Counted from the first letter of the stretch, positions 1 through 12,262 are shown. The stretch is DNA of 64,000 nucleotides from Strigamia acuminata (GCA_949358305.1 OX442315.1:5109875-5173874); one strand, 5' to 3'. The notes: generated from the letters alone by a model not told the origin. Translations and numbers: made by a program.

Positions 1-377
1 TGCCGCCGCCATTGCCGTCACGGTCGGGCGAAAAGAAGAGCGAGGGTGCGGCGCCGGAGACGACTGTCGAGGGGGTGGTGGCGAGGACGGAGGAGATGCT
101 GAAAGCGATGCTGGAGAGACTGGAGAAGCGATTCGAGAGCACGTTGAAGAGAGTGGAGGAGAAATTCGAGAGGACGCTGGAGGAAATGCAGGGGAGGTTG
201 CTGGAAGCGGCGGAGCGGGTGGAGACGGTGGAGCCGGTGGAGCCGGTGGAGCCGGCGGAGATGGTGGACGATGACACGGACCCGATGGCGGACGACTATG
301 CGGACGAGACCGAGGGCGACGAGGGGGCGGCCGACGGCGGCGGTGGCGACGACGGAAATTCTTCGATCGAATATTGA
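1..377 (+). CDS. Glu-rich coiled-coil protein, 3' end (partial)
   Basis: The frame is open from the window edge to a TGA at 375-377, so this is the C-terminal part of a gene whose start lies outside. The visible ~120 residues begin with a Lys/Glu-rich heptad-like segment (repeated R-x-E-E-M-L-x-x-M-L-E-R-L and K-R-V-E-E-K-F patterns), which should form a coiled coil. A short Val-Glu-Pro repeat and a very acidic Asp/Gly tail follow. No catalytic motif or membrane segment is visible. Its style (charged coiled coil plus Glu-Pro repeats) resembles the gene at 3213-4775, so the two may be relatives, but that is inference. Function not recognised. Confidence 0.4.
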   Translation, partial: PPPLPSRSGEKKSEGAAPETTVEGVVARTEEMLKAMLERLEKRFESTLKRVEEKFERTLEEMQGRLLEAAERVETVEPVEPVEPAEMVDDDTDPMADDYADETEGDEGAADGGGGDDGNSSIEY

Positions 378-405
378 GGGTGGCGGCCGAGAGAATTTTA
401 TTCGT

Positions 406-436
<31 letters not shown>

Positions 437-573
437 TCTACTTGTTCATTTATTTGCCTGTTCATTCCCCGTGTGAACTGTGGACAGGTGTTCCGCGGTA
501 TCATATTATTATTATAATTATTTTTTTTTTTTTTTCCCCCTCGTTGCCGATTTGAGGCCAAAAAATAAAATGC

Positions 574-606
<33 letters not shown>

Positions 607-768
607 TTGTTCGTTTTTATATTTGTTTATACATTCTTTATACATCGTTTATACATTTGCACATTAAAACATAAAAAAAAAAAACTAAAAATTTTAAAGA
701 AAATTGACAAATTAACAAATTGAAAAATTGAAAAATGGAACGAGGAGCGATGGTGGTGGTGGTGGCGG
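378..768. repeat. Simple-sequence 3' flank
   Basis: No gene seen. The stretch holds a (TTTA)n microsatellite near 402-436, a T-tract near 520-535, a poly-A run near 576-604 and A-rich sequence to about 735. AATAAA-type polyadenylation signals occur (for example near 564), suitable for the upstream plus-strand gene. Confidence 0.6.
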
Positions 769-1164
769 TTACATCGTTGAGCTCCTGGCGCGGCGACGAC
801 GGAGTCCTCGCGCGCTCGCCTCTACCGCCGTCGCGGCCTCGTCGACGGCGATGGTGGCTGCCTCGGCCGCCCCGACCGCACCGGTCGCCGTGACGACGGC
901 GTCGACCGCCTCCTCGTTGCCCGTCGTGGCCGCGACCACCGCTACGGCCGCCGCGACCGAGCTGAAGGCCGCGCGGGTCGCCCACGTGGCCAGGCGGGCC
1001 GCCACGACCACCGACGTCGTGCCCACCGCCATGGCCACCTCTGGAACGGGAAACTCGAGGGCGCGGGCGACGCCCTCGGCCGCCCTGCACGCCGCGGCGG
1101 AGCGACCGGCCGCATCCACCGCCGCGCCGATCACCTCCATGTCCGGCGTGATGGGTGGCGGTGG

Positions 1165-1197
<33 letters not shown>

Positions 1198-1505
1198 CCA
1201 AAAGAAATTAAAATAAATAAATAAATCAAGTAATTGATCGATCACGGTACTCACGGGTGGCCGCGGGCCGCGCGACCGGCCCATCGGGACGCCCTGCCCC
1301 GTCCCGCGCCCAGGTTCCACTCGACCATGGAGCGTGGCAGCGGCGGCGGCTGTGGAATCCTTAGAAAAAAAAAAATAAAGATAAAAGAAAGTCGGTCGGT
1401 TGGCTGGTCGATTAACCAACTAGCTAACCGACTGACTGACTGACTGACTGACTAACTAAACGGTCGCGAAACTTACGAAGGGTGGTCGCGGCGATGTCCC
1501 GACAT
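769..1505 (-). CDS. Putative three-exon Ala-rich protein (177 aa)
   Basis: I join exon 1 (1505-1477), exon 2 (1359-1255) and exon 3 (1168-769, stop TAA). Donors are C|GTAAGT and C|GTGAGT; acceptors CTAAG and poly-T-TAG. The three pieces add to 534 bp and keep one frame. The join rests on splice signals and on the similar start of exons 2 and 3 (Ile-Pro-x-Pro-Pro-Pro). The product begins with a Pro/Arg-rich part and then ~130 residues of Ala/Val-rich sequence with small hydrophobic stretches, ending in a basic tail. No known domain. GC-rich Ala-coding sequence can arise by chance in any frame, so the protein is uncertain. A possible further upstream exon ends at a GTAAGC donor near 1790. Confidence 0.35.
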
Positions 1506-2104
1506 GTCGGCGGCGGCGATGAGGATGTTGACGGGGAAAAAAAAAAATGGACGAACGAATGGAGTGGCTAGATTTAAATAATAAACAAACAAACGGGTGA
1601 GCGAACGAACGAATGAACGAACGTACGAAAGAGAAAATTCGCCGATCGGACCGAACCGAACCGAACCGAACCAAACCAATCAATTAATCCCGGTCGCGCG
1701 TCGGCGGCCGAGAAACGGGAGGACGCGTGTCGATCGGTCGAGTTGGTTTCGGTCCGACCCGACCCGATCCGATTGACGATCTCGCTTACCTTTCTCGGCA
1801 GGAGCGACGAAAGGGGAGACGAAGAAGCCAGTAGGTCGATCAACGAGTGGGGATGAGAGGGATACGGACGAGCGTGACGCGAGCGCGACATCCGGTGGCG
1901 AAAATTGGAAAATGCGGCCGCTGAGAATGGGCGAGTGGGTTCTCAGACGCCCTCCCGACACATCGCGGATAAGGTGATGCGAAGGGTTTTCTTTCTTTTT
2001 TTTTTTTTTTTTTTTTTTTCTTTTTTTTTTCCTTTCACCCGACCGCCACACGAGACGGTGGCGACGATGATCGACGGGGGGGGGGGGGGAGAAAAATTGA
2101 ATAA
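1506..2104. other. Non-coding, microsatellite-rich
   Basis: Contains short tandem repeats (CGAA/GAAC types at 1595-1670), a poly-T block at 1988-2031 and a poly-G run at 2077-2089. A minus-strand open stretch ending at a good GTAAGC donor near 1790 could be an upstream exon of the gene at 769-1505, but I found no matching acceptor. Confidence 0.4.
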
Positions 2105-2485
2105 AATTGAAAATTAAAAAATAAAAAATAAAACAAAATAAAACAAAATAAATAAAAATAAAAATAAAAATAAAAACAAAAGGAGAACCGAATCTTTCGA
2201 CTCTCCCCCACCCCCTCGCAACCCCGCGGGAAAGTGTTCATCATCACCATCTCGAAATAATAAGGGACCAAACTGGAACGGCACAATATTTGGCAATATC
2301 AACTGAAATGCTGTGGAATGCGTGTTTGACAATACAGCTTTGTCGGAAATGAAAAGTCGGCGGGAGCGGGACTCGAACTCTCGGTCACCAACTCCGTGCG
2401 GCAGGTCACCCTGCCCGCTCGGCCACCCGGGCCCGAAGATAAACCGTCCTCGTGGCCGTCTAGAATTTCGTCGCTTCGAATTTCT
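2105..2485 (-). mobile_element. tRNA-derived SINE, copy 1
   Basis: Read on the minus strand, 2436-2355 is a degenerate tRNA of the long-variable-arm (Ser/Leu) type. It has an A-box-like TGGCCGAGCGGG and a B-box-like GAGTTCGAGTCCC, the internal RNA polymerase III promoter. A ~50-bp leader upstream is shared with copy 3. Downstream comes a unique body containing a GC-rich piece near 2185-2235, then an A-rich (plus-strand view) tail at 2105-2180. The anticodon loop lacks the invariant U33 context, so it is not a working tRNA gene. Confidence 0.75.
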
Positions 2486-2524
2486 TCCTTTTCTGTTTTA
2501 ACCCAACTCGACTCGGCAGCCCCG

Positions 2525-2910
2525 TTCGAATCTCGGGGAGGAAAAAACAAAAAAAAAAAAGAAAAGAGAAAAAAAGAAAAGAAGAGAAGAGAAGAGAAAA
2601 AGAATAGAAATAAAAACAAAAATATGAACGAAAAAAATAAAAACAAAAGGAGAGCCGAATCTTCCGACTTCCCCCCACCCTCTCGCAACCTCGCGAGAGA
2701 GTGTGCCTCACTATCTGAAGAGAAAGAATGGCGCACAACCGTGCAATAGACTCGACAATGTTAAGATAGATATGAGTGTTTCTGTGATACAGTTTTTGCC
2801 AGAAATGAAAAATCGGCGGGAAGCGGGACTCGAACCCTCGGTCACCAGCTCCGTGCGGCAGGTCACCCTGCCCGCTCGGCCACTCGGGGCCGATGATAAA
2901 GCGCCGCCAA
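2525..2910 (-). mobile_element. tRNA-derived SINE, copy 2
   Basis: Same layout as copy 1. The tRNA-like head is at 2894-2812 on the minus strand with A box GTGGCCGAGCGGG and B box GGGTTCGAGTCCC. The body carries the related GGAGAGCCGAATCTTCCGAC segment near 2650, and an A/G-rich tail spans about 2545-2648. Copies 1 and 2 sit head-to-tail about 450 bp apart. Confidence 0.75.
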
Positions 2911-3212
2911 TTTCAACGACAACGTTCGCCGTCGTTACCATTCATTCTCGCCGTTGTTAATCGTCGTTAATTAGTTACCGGTTATTAATTATTTTTTGTT
3001 TAATAATTATTATTATTATTATTATTATTACTATTATTTATTTGTTCGTTCGTTTGCTCGTTTGTTTTTTATTTTTCGTGTCGTCAGCTGACGGACTGAC
3101 TGACTGACTGACTGACTGACTGACTGACAGACAGACAGACAGTCGCATCCGCGAGAGAGGGTACACTTTTTCCGGCCACGCGGCAGATTTTTTCTCTCGA
3201 CGCCATTTTCAG
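2911..3212. other. Microsatellites upstream of the 3213 gene
   Basis: No gene. There is an (ATT)n run near 3005-3035, a long (GACT)n run and an (ACAG)n run near 3092-3141. The last ~70 bp would hold the 5' UTR and promoter of the plus-strand gene; I see no clear TATA box. Confidence 0.5.
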
Positions 3213-4775
<1,563 letters not shown>

Positions 4776-5103
4776 TTGATTGGTTGGCCGATCGAGCTAA
4801 TTAATTCACACGTTTTCGTTTCACTTGTCTGTTTTTGTTCGTTTTTATTGATTTGTTCGTTTGTTTTCTTTTTTTTCTTTTTCTTTGTCGGCATCGACAA
4901 TACGTCGTCATTGTTGCCTTTGTTAATAAATAATAAAATTAACTTACAAAAAAAATGGAATAAATGAATAAATAAATAAATAAGCAAAACAAACAAAACT
5001 ACTCCGCCGCGTTCTGGCAAATGGAGGAATGAAATAAAACAAAATTAACCGGCCGGTTGGCCGCCCGAGCGTCGGCGCGCGCTCGGTCGTGGAAACGTCG
5101 CGG
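4776..5103. other. Convergent intergenic region
   Basis: Separates the convergent genes ending at 4775 (plus) and 5104 (minus). It contains AATAAA motifs on the plus strand at 4925-4980, suitable for ending the upstream gene, and T-rich sequence. No coding potential noted. Confidence 0.5.
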
Positions 5104-5811
5104 TCACTTGTCCGCGCCGGCCACGTGGATCTGAAAACAATCGCGACCGTGTTTCGGCCGGCACAGGTTGATTTCGCAGGGGACGCACCACCAACTGCTC
5201 TCGTGCCGTTCCTTGCGGCGCACGTAACACACCTTGCACCGCTTGCTCTTGGACGTGTGTTCGAGCCGGTGGACGACGGGTCCGCCGGGCGCGGGGGCCG
5301 CGCCCGGCACGGCCCCCTCCCGTCGAGACACGAGTTGGGTGGCGAGCGCTCTCCTGAACTGCAGCTGCGATCGGCCGCCTCGCGCGCCCGAGGTCGCCTC
5401 GAGCATATTGATTCGGGCGTTGACGCACACTGGAAGAAGAGAAGAGAAGAGAAGCGAGAATTAATTAGCGACGGATTAATCGGTGGCAAACGGCGCCCCG
5501 CTCACCTTGGTTCAGCTTGTGGAAGAAGAAGTACCGGTGCCAGTACGGGGAACGGCGCCCGATGCGGAACGAGGAGACCAGCCTGTTCAGCACGTCCACC
5601 CAGTGGAAATTGCGCGTGTACGAAAGCGCGGGCGCCGGGCAACGGACGTCCACCCTGTTGCCGCCGATGCGACGGGAGACGTGCCCGGGCGCCGCCAACG
5701 GGTCGACGTTCGTGCTGAGCAGACTCACGGTCGTCGTGTCCCTCCACCAGGTAAGCAACAGTCGGCCACTCTGACGATGCAGGAAATCGCCTATGAATAA
5801 AAAAGAAGTGA

Positions 5812-5844
<33 letters not shown>

Positions 5845-7444
5845 GCCGACGATGCGAAGAGCGAGCGGGCGGTTTACCTCTCGCGTTGGCTCGGTACCGC
5901 TTGGGGTCCGGGAGGTCGGGCGGCATTTGGGCCGCGTTGGACCGCAGCGTCCCGACGGCCATTGTGTTGTGGCGGGCAAAGAGGTGCTCGAACAGCACGG
6001 CGGACGTGAATCGATTGTCGCACGCAATCGTGTGCCCTTTGCCGAGGTAGTGCCTGGCGACGTAGACGACGATGCGTCCGATGATGCTGCCCGGGTACCT
6101 GGAAACGAAAAAAAGAGAAAAGAAAAAGAAGGAATTGTGAGAACGAAGGAGAGAAACAGCGACGACGAAGTGACTCACTCTGGCTCCGGCTCCTCGTCCG
6201 GGTCGAAGAACATTTTGGCGCGTTTGCCGATGTGCGCCTCGTCGTTCAGCACGTAGGCGGTGCCCGCGTCGCATAGTGTGAACAACTCGAAGCCCCATTT
6301 GATGGGCTTGGCCGGTTGACGGACCTGGGAAGAACGTTAAAGAAAGAAAGAAAGAAAGAAAGAAAGAACGAACGTTAGAGAAAAACGAGATCGGAGGGCG
6401 ACCCCCGCACGCACCTTCATCTCCGATCGACCCCGGTAGGCGATCATCGATTCGTCGACGCAGAGAGTTTGGCTGGGCTCGCGGCACGCGCGAAAGCGCT
6501 TGTTCACCAGATCGGCGAACAAACGGACTTTCGTCGTGCCGTCGTCTCGTTCGCGTTCCTTCAAGAACGCCGCCCTCTCTCCCGTCGTGCTGCCGCCGTC
6601 GGAGCCGGCCGCCGACCCGCCAACGCGCAGCCGCTGGTACGACGGCTGCGTGCTGTAGTGGAGATAACGCGAAACCTCTTCGAACCGTTGGCGCGTCATC
6701 GCTCGTCGGACGGCCGGCGCGCCGAGATCGCCGGGCCTGTCGCCCTGCCAGTAGTGGCGCAGTTCGGGCTGTCGGTTGTAACCGGTGAGCACGAGAATGC
6801 CCAGGTACGCGTACAGCTCGTCCAGCGCCAGGGGTCGAACCGGCCCACGTGCCCTCTGCCGAGGAAGAGGAGGAGGAGGAGGAGGAGGAGGAGGAGGAGG
6901 AGGAAGGGGAGGAAGGGCTAATTGTCGTCGAGCGGCCGCGTCGGCCGCCCCCCGGTCGCCCGCGGTGAGGCGCACCCTCAGGTCCGCGCACCGCGCCCCG
7001 GGTCGGGTGCCGCTGCCACCGGCAACGGCCACGACGCTCCCACCGGCAGCAGTCGTCGTCGTCGTCGCCGCCGTCGTTCGTCTGGACTTTGGACCTCGTG
7101 GCCGTGGCCGCGACGCGGCGAGCACCTAGAACGAAAACGAAAACGAAAACGAGCGTGAGAGTGAGTGTCGCGGATCGTCACCGTTGTTTTTTTCTCGGCA
7201 CCTGCGCTCGCGCCATTTCCTCCTCTCTCGCCTCTCTCCGGATGGCTCGATTCGTCGCGGTCACGATGAAACGGGCCGCCTCGCCGAACAGCTCCTCGAA
7301 GTAATCGAACTCCGAGCTGCTCGGCACGCAGCGACCGCAGTAGCCGGGCGTCCCGCCGGCGAAACCGACGTCCTGCCGGTACGACGTCGTCGCGGCGACC
7401 CACACGCGCGCGCCCGCGTCCGTTTTGGGGAAACCGTCCGTCAT
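5104..7444 (-). CDS. piggyBac-type transposase (PGBD-like), six exons, 643 aa
   Basis: Exons on the minus strand: 7444-7202, 7125-6415, 6324-6179, 6098-5878, 5790-5506 and 5429-5104. All five introns are GT-AG, 76-90 bp, and the spliced frame is open throughout. The DDE_Tnp_1_7 core is plain: DELYAYLGILVLTGYNR, the first catalytic Asp in CVDESMIAYRGRSEMK, then KPIKWGFELFTLCDA, the second Asp in ACDNRFTS, and the third in SYTRNFHWVDVLNRL. The last exon carries the C-terminal Cys/His zinc-binding domain (CKVCYVRR, CVPCEINLC, CFQIH) that binds element ends in piggyBac. The first 81 codons are unique and exon 2 has a poly-Pro run. Active piggyBac transposases usually have few or no introns, so five introns with an intact triad point to a domesticated or long-resident gene. 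I did not find piggyBac ends. Confidence 0.85.
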
Positions 7445-7799
7445 GGCTTAAACGAACGAACGAACGAACGGACGAAACGGTCGTTTAGCCAACCAATCAA
7501 TTAATCAATTAATTGATTAATAAAAAATTAATAAACAAACACGAACCGGGAAAGTTGGTCGGTCGGCTCGTCTTTCTTTATTGGTTTATTTCTCGTTTCT
7601 CGTTTCTTTTTCTTTCTTTTTCGACGATGGTGCGTGCGGATTGAATGACGCCGTCGAGCGGGGTCAAAGGTAGGGATGGGTGTTGTTTTGCTGCGGCGCA
7701 AACTCCGTAGAGCGGCACCTGACGACGCGGACTGGATTTATAAAAACAAAACGAACCAAATAAATGAATGAATGAACGAATGAATGAATAAAAAGAGAG
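7445..7799. other. 5' flank of the piggyBac-type gene
   Basis: Microsatellite-rich (CGAA, TTAA/AATTA). A TATAAA on the minus strand at 7742-7737 followed by GC-rich sequence could be the core promoter of the transposase gene; this is only a motif match. Confidence 0.3.
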
Positions 7800-8165
7800 A
7801 AGAATGGAAAGAAATAAGTAAAAAAAAAAAAAATAAAATAAAAAAGTGGAATGAAATAAAATAAAAGAACGAGAGGAGGGAGGTCGAATAAAATAAAGAA
7901 GGGCCGATACCTTCGACCCCCCCTCCCGCGGGTCTTGCGGGAGGGTAGTATTCTACATCACATCAATCATTCGTAAGTTTCAAATCATGGAAGAAAGAAA
8001 GAAAGAATCGTTTGTATCATCGGTGAAACGAAAAGTCGGCGGGAGCGGGACTCGAACCTTCGGTCCACGTCTCCGTGCGGCAGGTAGCTCTGCCCGCTCG
8101 GCCACCCGGGCCCGAAGATAAAACGCCCTCGTAGTCGCCTAGAATCGTGTCGGTTCCAATTTACT
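7800..8165 (-). mobile_element. tRNA-derived SINE, copy 3
   Basis: The tRNA-like head on the minus strand is at 8116-8035 with the same A box and B box as copies 1 and 2. The body at 7900-7950 includes a perfect hairpin (CCCTCCCGCGG/TCTTGCGGGAGG area), and the A-rich tail is at 7810-7885. The ~50-bp leader beyond the tRNA part (8117-8160) matches copy 1, so the family extends past the tRNA-like head. Confidence 0.75.
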
Positions 8166-8269
8166 TCACTTTGGTCGAATGAACGGAAGAAAGACAGACA
8201 CGAACGAATAAACGAATAAATAAATAGATAGATAAATAGATAGGTAGATGGGTAAATGGACACGTGGAA

Positions 8270-8500
8270 ATTAAATAAAAAAAAAAAAATAAAAATATAA
8301 ATAAATTGAATAAAAATAAAGAAGGGCCGATACCTTCGACCCCCCCTCCCGCGGGTCTTGCGGGAGAGTATTGCCCATGAGAATGTATTAATAAACCACT
8401 AGTACGATAACGAGTAATTACGAAGAAAGAAAGAGATGCTACCGAATAATTTCGGAGAAACGGAAAGTCGGGAGAGCGGGACTCGAACTCTCGGTCACCA
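8270..8500 (-). mobile_element. tRNA-derived SINE, copy 4 (cut by the gap)
   Basis: Tail (8275-8317), body with the same GAAGGGCCGATACCTTCGAC segment as copy 3, and the B-box end of the tRNA-like head (8465-8500). The rest is lost in the N run. The body is nearly identical to that of copy 3, suggesting recent activity. Confidence 0.7.
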
Positions 8501-8700
8501 NNNNNNNNNNNNNNNNNNNNNNNNNNNNNNNNNNNNNNNNNNNNNNNNNNNNNNNNNNNNNNNNNNNNNNNNNNNNNNNNNNNNNNNNNNNNNNNNNNNN
8601 NNNNNNNNNNNNNNNNNNNNNNNNNNNNNNNNNNNNNNNNNNNNNNNNNNNNNNNNNNNNNNNNNNNNNNNNNNNNNNNNNNNNNNNNNNNNNNNNNNNN
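8501..8700. other. Assembly gap (200 N)
   Basis: Exactly 200 N bases. It lies inside a SINE on its left and 25 bases from a large palindrome on its right; both are hard to assemble. Composition differs strongly on the two sides. Confidence 1.
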
Positions 8701-8725
8701 ATGCGGCTCGGCCAATGGGAGAAGA

Positions 8726-10130
8726 GTATACTCTTGAGTCGGAGAAGAGTATACTATGGTGGCCCAGCAGGGCCATCGTAATTTGTTCAAAAATAGAAAA
8801 ATTTACACGTGGCCCAGGAGGGCCATCGGCCCAGAAGGGCCAAAAGAAGAAAAAATTTCAAAAATGAAACAGTTTCAAAATTTTTGAAAAGCCGTGGCCC
8901 AGGAGGGCCATCGACCCAGAAGGGCCACCCAAATTTTTTTCATTTTTGATAAAATATCCACGTGGCCCAGGAGGGCCATCGGCCCAGGAGGGCCATCGAA
9001 CCAGAAGGGCCAAAGTCCCAAAACACCTCAAGATGATCCAAAAACTTCCCACAAACATAAAAACACCACCGAAATGGCTAAATTATTCAAAAAATGTAAA
9101 AATAGAGTACGAAAAATGGCTTAAAACATTTAAAACATCAAATAAAACGTCTAAAACATAAAAACCCAAGAAAAAGGTGGCTTTGTACGTTTTAAAATGC
9201 ATTTCAAACGGCTGAAAATCTCAATTGTGACGCTTTTTTCATCCAATCATACGGACCACGCATCATCTGCGGCCTCAATCCGTGTTGCACGAGCCCCGAG
9301 CCGCAATCCTGACTCCCCGCCAACACTCAATGATGATCCGCACACGCCAAGCCCGAAACCCTGTCGCTCGAATCAGGCGACTGTTGCCCGCATCCACACC
9401 CGAATTGGGCGAATGTTGATATTGCGGCTGCGCAAAGTACTCGTGGACCCCGCCAAACGCGAAACCAGGGTTACCCGACCCGTTCACGGAATTCACGGGA
9501 CTCCCGAAACTCCAGTCGTCGAAAACCGTGTGCGGATCATCATCGAGTGTTGGCGGGGAGTCAGGATTGCGGCTCGGGGCTCGTGCAACACGGATTGAGG
9601 CCGCAGATGGTGCGTGGTCCGTATGATTGGATGAAAAAAGCGTCACAATTGAGATTTTCAGCCGTTTGAAATGCATTTTAAAACGTACAAAGCCACCTTT
9701 TTCTTGGGTTTTTATGTTTTAGACGTTTTATTTGATGTTTTAAATGTTTTAAGCCATTTTTCGTACTCTATTTTTACATTTTTTGAATAATTTAGCCATT
9801 TCGGTGGTGTTTTTATGTTTGTGGGAAGTTTTTGGATCATCTTGAGGTGTTTTGGGACTCTGGCCCTTCTGGTTCGATGGCCCTCCTGGGCCACGTGGAT
9901 ATTTTATCAAAAATGAAAAAAATTTGGGTGGCCCTTCTGGGTCGATGGCCCTCCTGGGCCACAGCTTTTCAAAAATTTTGAAACTGTTTCATTTTTAAAA
10001 TTTTTTCTTTTTTTGGCTCTTCTGGGCCGATGGCCCTTCTGGGCCACGTGTAAATTTTTCTATTTTTGAACAAATTACGATGGCCCTTCTGGGCCACCAT
10101 AGTATACTCTTGAGTCGAACAAGAGTATAC
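8726..10130. mobile_element. 1.4-kb foldback (long inverted repeat) element
   Basis: Left arm 8726-9346 and right arm 9527-10130 are near-perfect reverse complements separated by ~180 bp. The termini carry GTATACTCTTG...CAAGAGTATAC, itself containing the palindrome AGAGTATACTCT. Each arm contains several copies of a GGCCCAGGAGGGCC-type block, spaced 14-80 bp, in the outer half. No transposase is visible; the ORFs inside are mirror images created by the arms. No clear target-site duplication was found. Best described as a foldback or large MITE of unknown superfamily. Transcripts would form a ~600-bp hairpin. Confidence 0.8.
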
Positions 10131-10987
10131 ATCACAACTATCAAGCACATGGACTAACCACTAAAACCTGACATGCTCATCCAGGAAAATATATTCGATG
10201 ATAATACATTGTTTCTCGAATCTCAAGTAAATACGGAATGTATCAAATCAAATATTAGAAAATATTACTTTACTGCATGTGGTCTTTCAAACTGAATTAA
10301 CAGTACAAATTGTATTTTCTAAAATTATAGAATGTACTACAAAAGAAAATAAGTTTTATTTTACATTTGTGACTGTTATGGTGTGTATACAAATAAATAT
10401 TAATTTTGCCACCAGATTGCGCTATTGCGCATTATGGTGGTAAATTTTATTTAAATTACTAGAAGTTAGTTCAAATGCATAAAACTGATGTTTCATGTTA
10501 TTTAAACTCCCAACTGTCAACTAACTTGTAAGCATGTTTATTACGTGCTCTCATCCCAGAATACAGTGCGGCCATGTACAGTGGCTATCGGTGACAAAAT
10601 CCACTGAACATGTGGATAGATGAACTTACAATTGGATTTCAGATTATGTGGGCAAAATTCATAGTTTTGGCAAGATAAAAATGTTAAAGTACCGCAGAAC
10701 AAATAAATTTTTTTTTTAATTTCAAATAAAGACAGTATTGAAAAATATTGTTACAATAAAGGCATTTAAAAGATCATCAACTATTTCAAACTCTTAATGG
10801 TTAAATCTAGTTTGATAAAAATTGTTGTTAGTCTTCATAAATAAATGTCCACACATCGCTTGATAAACAAACAAACTGGTATATTGTCCAAAATGGTTTG
10901 AAATTACACACAATCATCAAGTTCTAACAATCCCACAATGCAATTCAACTCAACATTAATAATAACAAACTCGTTCCACAAATCAAC
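10131..10987. other. 3' flank of TRAF locus T1
   Basis: AT-rich and non-coding. 10160-10270 is clearly related to 50293-50390, the flank downstream of locus T4 once the insertion at 50434-53545 is removed, so the TRAF duplications carried several hundred bases of flank. An imperfect hairpin lies at 10391-10456. Confidence 0.55.
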
Positions 10988-11443
10988 TTAATCTCTAACA
11001 CATTTCTTATTGTAACAAAACTCTCTAACAATTGTATCATCAACCAAATACAGCGGTTTAAGTTTATCGAAAGACAGAAAGGTTTCTATTCCCAATGTCT
11101 TGTTGGATCCACTTGTTGGTCTGGTGTAACAATTTTTAAATTTAACTAAATCTGGCATGAATTGATGAGTATGATGATCATTATGTATCGACTGATCTAA
11201 CACACTCAATTGTGCAGAATACTCAATGGGCCAATTTAGAATTGCATCATTTTCACCTTTCATTACTTCAAGATAAATCGATAAATGCGTTCCTTTCTCA
11301 CTACCACAACCATTTGGACCAAGTTGTAGTCGCATTTTATAACCATTCTTATTGGGATAAAAAGGATTACTGTAGACGTAAGTCTCATTGCCCAATTGTA
11401 TAACATCAACAAATAAATGATGTTATTTGTTATTCATACAATT
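10988..11443 (-). pseudogene. TRAF-like gene T1, MATH-domain part (split by element A)
   Basis: The C-terminal ~135 residues of a TRAF-type MATH domain: ...NPFYPNKNGYKMRLQLGPNG, ..VMKGENDAILNWPIEY, then FLSFDKLKPLYLVDDT before the stop at 10988. It aligns residue for residue with T4. Upstream the frame is cut: T1's first part of the MATH domain is at 31617-31760, on the far side of the 20-kb element A. Even with A and one TSD copy removed, about 70 bp of AT-rich non-homologous sequence separates the halves and introduces a stop. So the domain was probably already damaged before A arrived, unless an unrecognised intron is present. Confidence 0.75.
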
Positions 11444-12262
11444 TGTCGCGTCCTACCTGGTGATAGGTTTAATGAGCTAACGTGTGTTACTTTACCTGTG
11501 ATTCTACTAAATATGTAAATTACCCAAATGAATACTAAGTATATGTAAATGAACAAACAGGTTTATTCAATAGGCGTGAGCCTTAAAATACACTCAGTAT
11601 AAAACTAGAGTCGACTTGGTCAGAGTCGAACAAAGGATTTCTCAAGATGGCGTCGTCGGTTCCGCGTGGTCGGCGGAACAAAGGCGGCGTCTCGAGTTGT
11701 CGTAAATTCGTCACGGATTCGTCGTTCACGGACGCGGTGGAATGCTCTTTCGAGTCTTCTATCCGTGCCTGTTGTCTAGGGGTTGGTTTTAGCGTCGCAA
11801 GGCTCCGTCCAGAAACGAGGAGTTTCTTACAGGGCACTCGGACACTTTAGTGGTGGAATAACCGTGGGTCGGTTATTCGGTGTGAATTCACAAGGGTTAT
11901 TTTCCTGCTTTCGCGGGAAATAAACACACAGTGTAAATTCGTGAGAGTTACAGTTGCACTGGAATCAGCGGTCCTCTATCAATCCTAACTTTTGGTGGAG
12001 TTGGCCTGACGGTGAGGTAGTTGCTGTGTTCTTGGTGTCGTTTGTGTAAGTTCTGCTTGTAGGGCGCGAAACTCTACCTGATATAGGCCAGGGTGAGGGG
12101 CCTGGCTCGGCCAATGGGGGCCGGCCACGCGTCACCTCACCCCCTCGGGGCACGCGCTTCCCAGGGGGGGGAAGGCGGAGCCAACGCGAGGGAACTGACC
12201 TTTCCTAGTGACTCATGCGGATGGCGTCCACTGGAGGGACGACCACCCGCGGGGTCACCACA
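11444..12262 (-). repeat. Element A 3' LTR
   Basis: 819 bp. Starts TG and ends CA on the minus strand; translated stretches match the 5' LTR exactly. A polyadenylation motif AATAAA lies near 11562-11567 (minus strand) about 120 bp from the LTR end, the usual place for R/U5. A CTATATCAG stretch near 12078-12088 may be the TATA region. Confidence 0.95.

Noticed and set aside
2355-2436. Functional tRNA-Ser/Leu gene
   Set aside because: The anticodon arm is degenerate and the unit recurs with a shared body and tail, so it is a SINE head.
4799-7520. TTAA sites around the piggyBac-type gene as transposon ends
   Set aside because: TTAA occurs many times in the AT microsatellites here and I could not match inverted repeats to any pair.
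8161-8867. Frames spanning the N run
   Set aside because: They exist only because N codons are read through; no evidence of coding.
9197-9676. Two similar 133-codon frames on opposite strands
   Set aside because: They are mirror images made by the inverted-repeat arms and have no homology.
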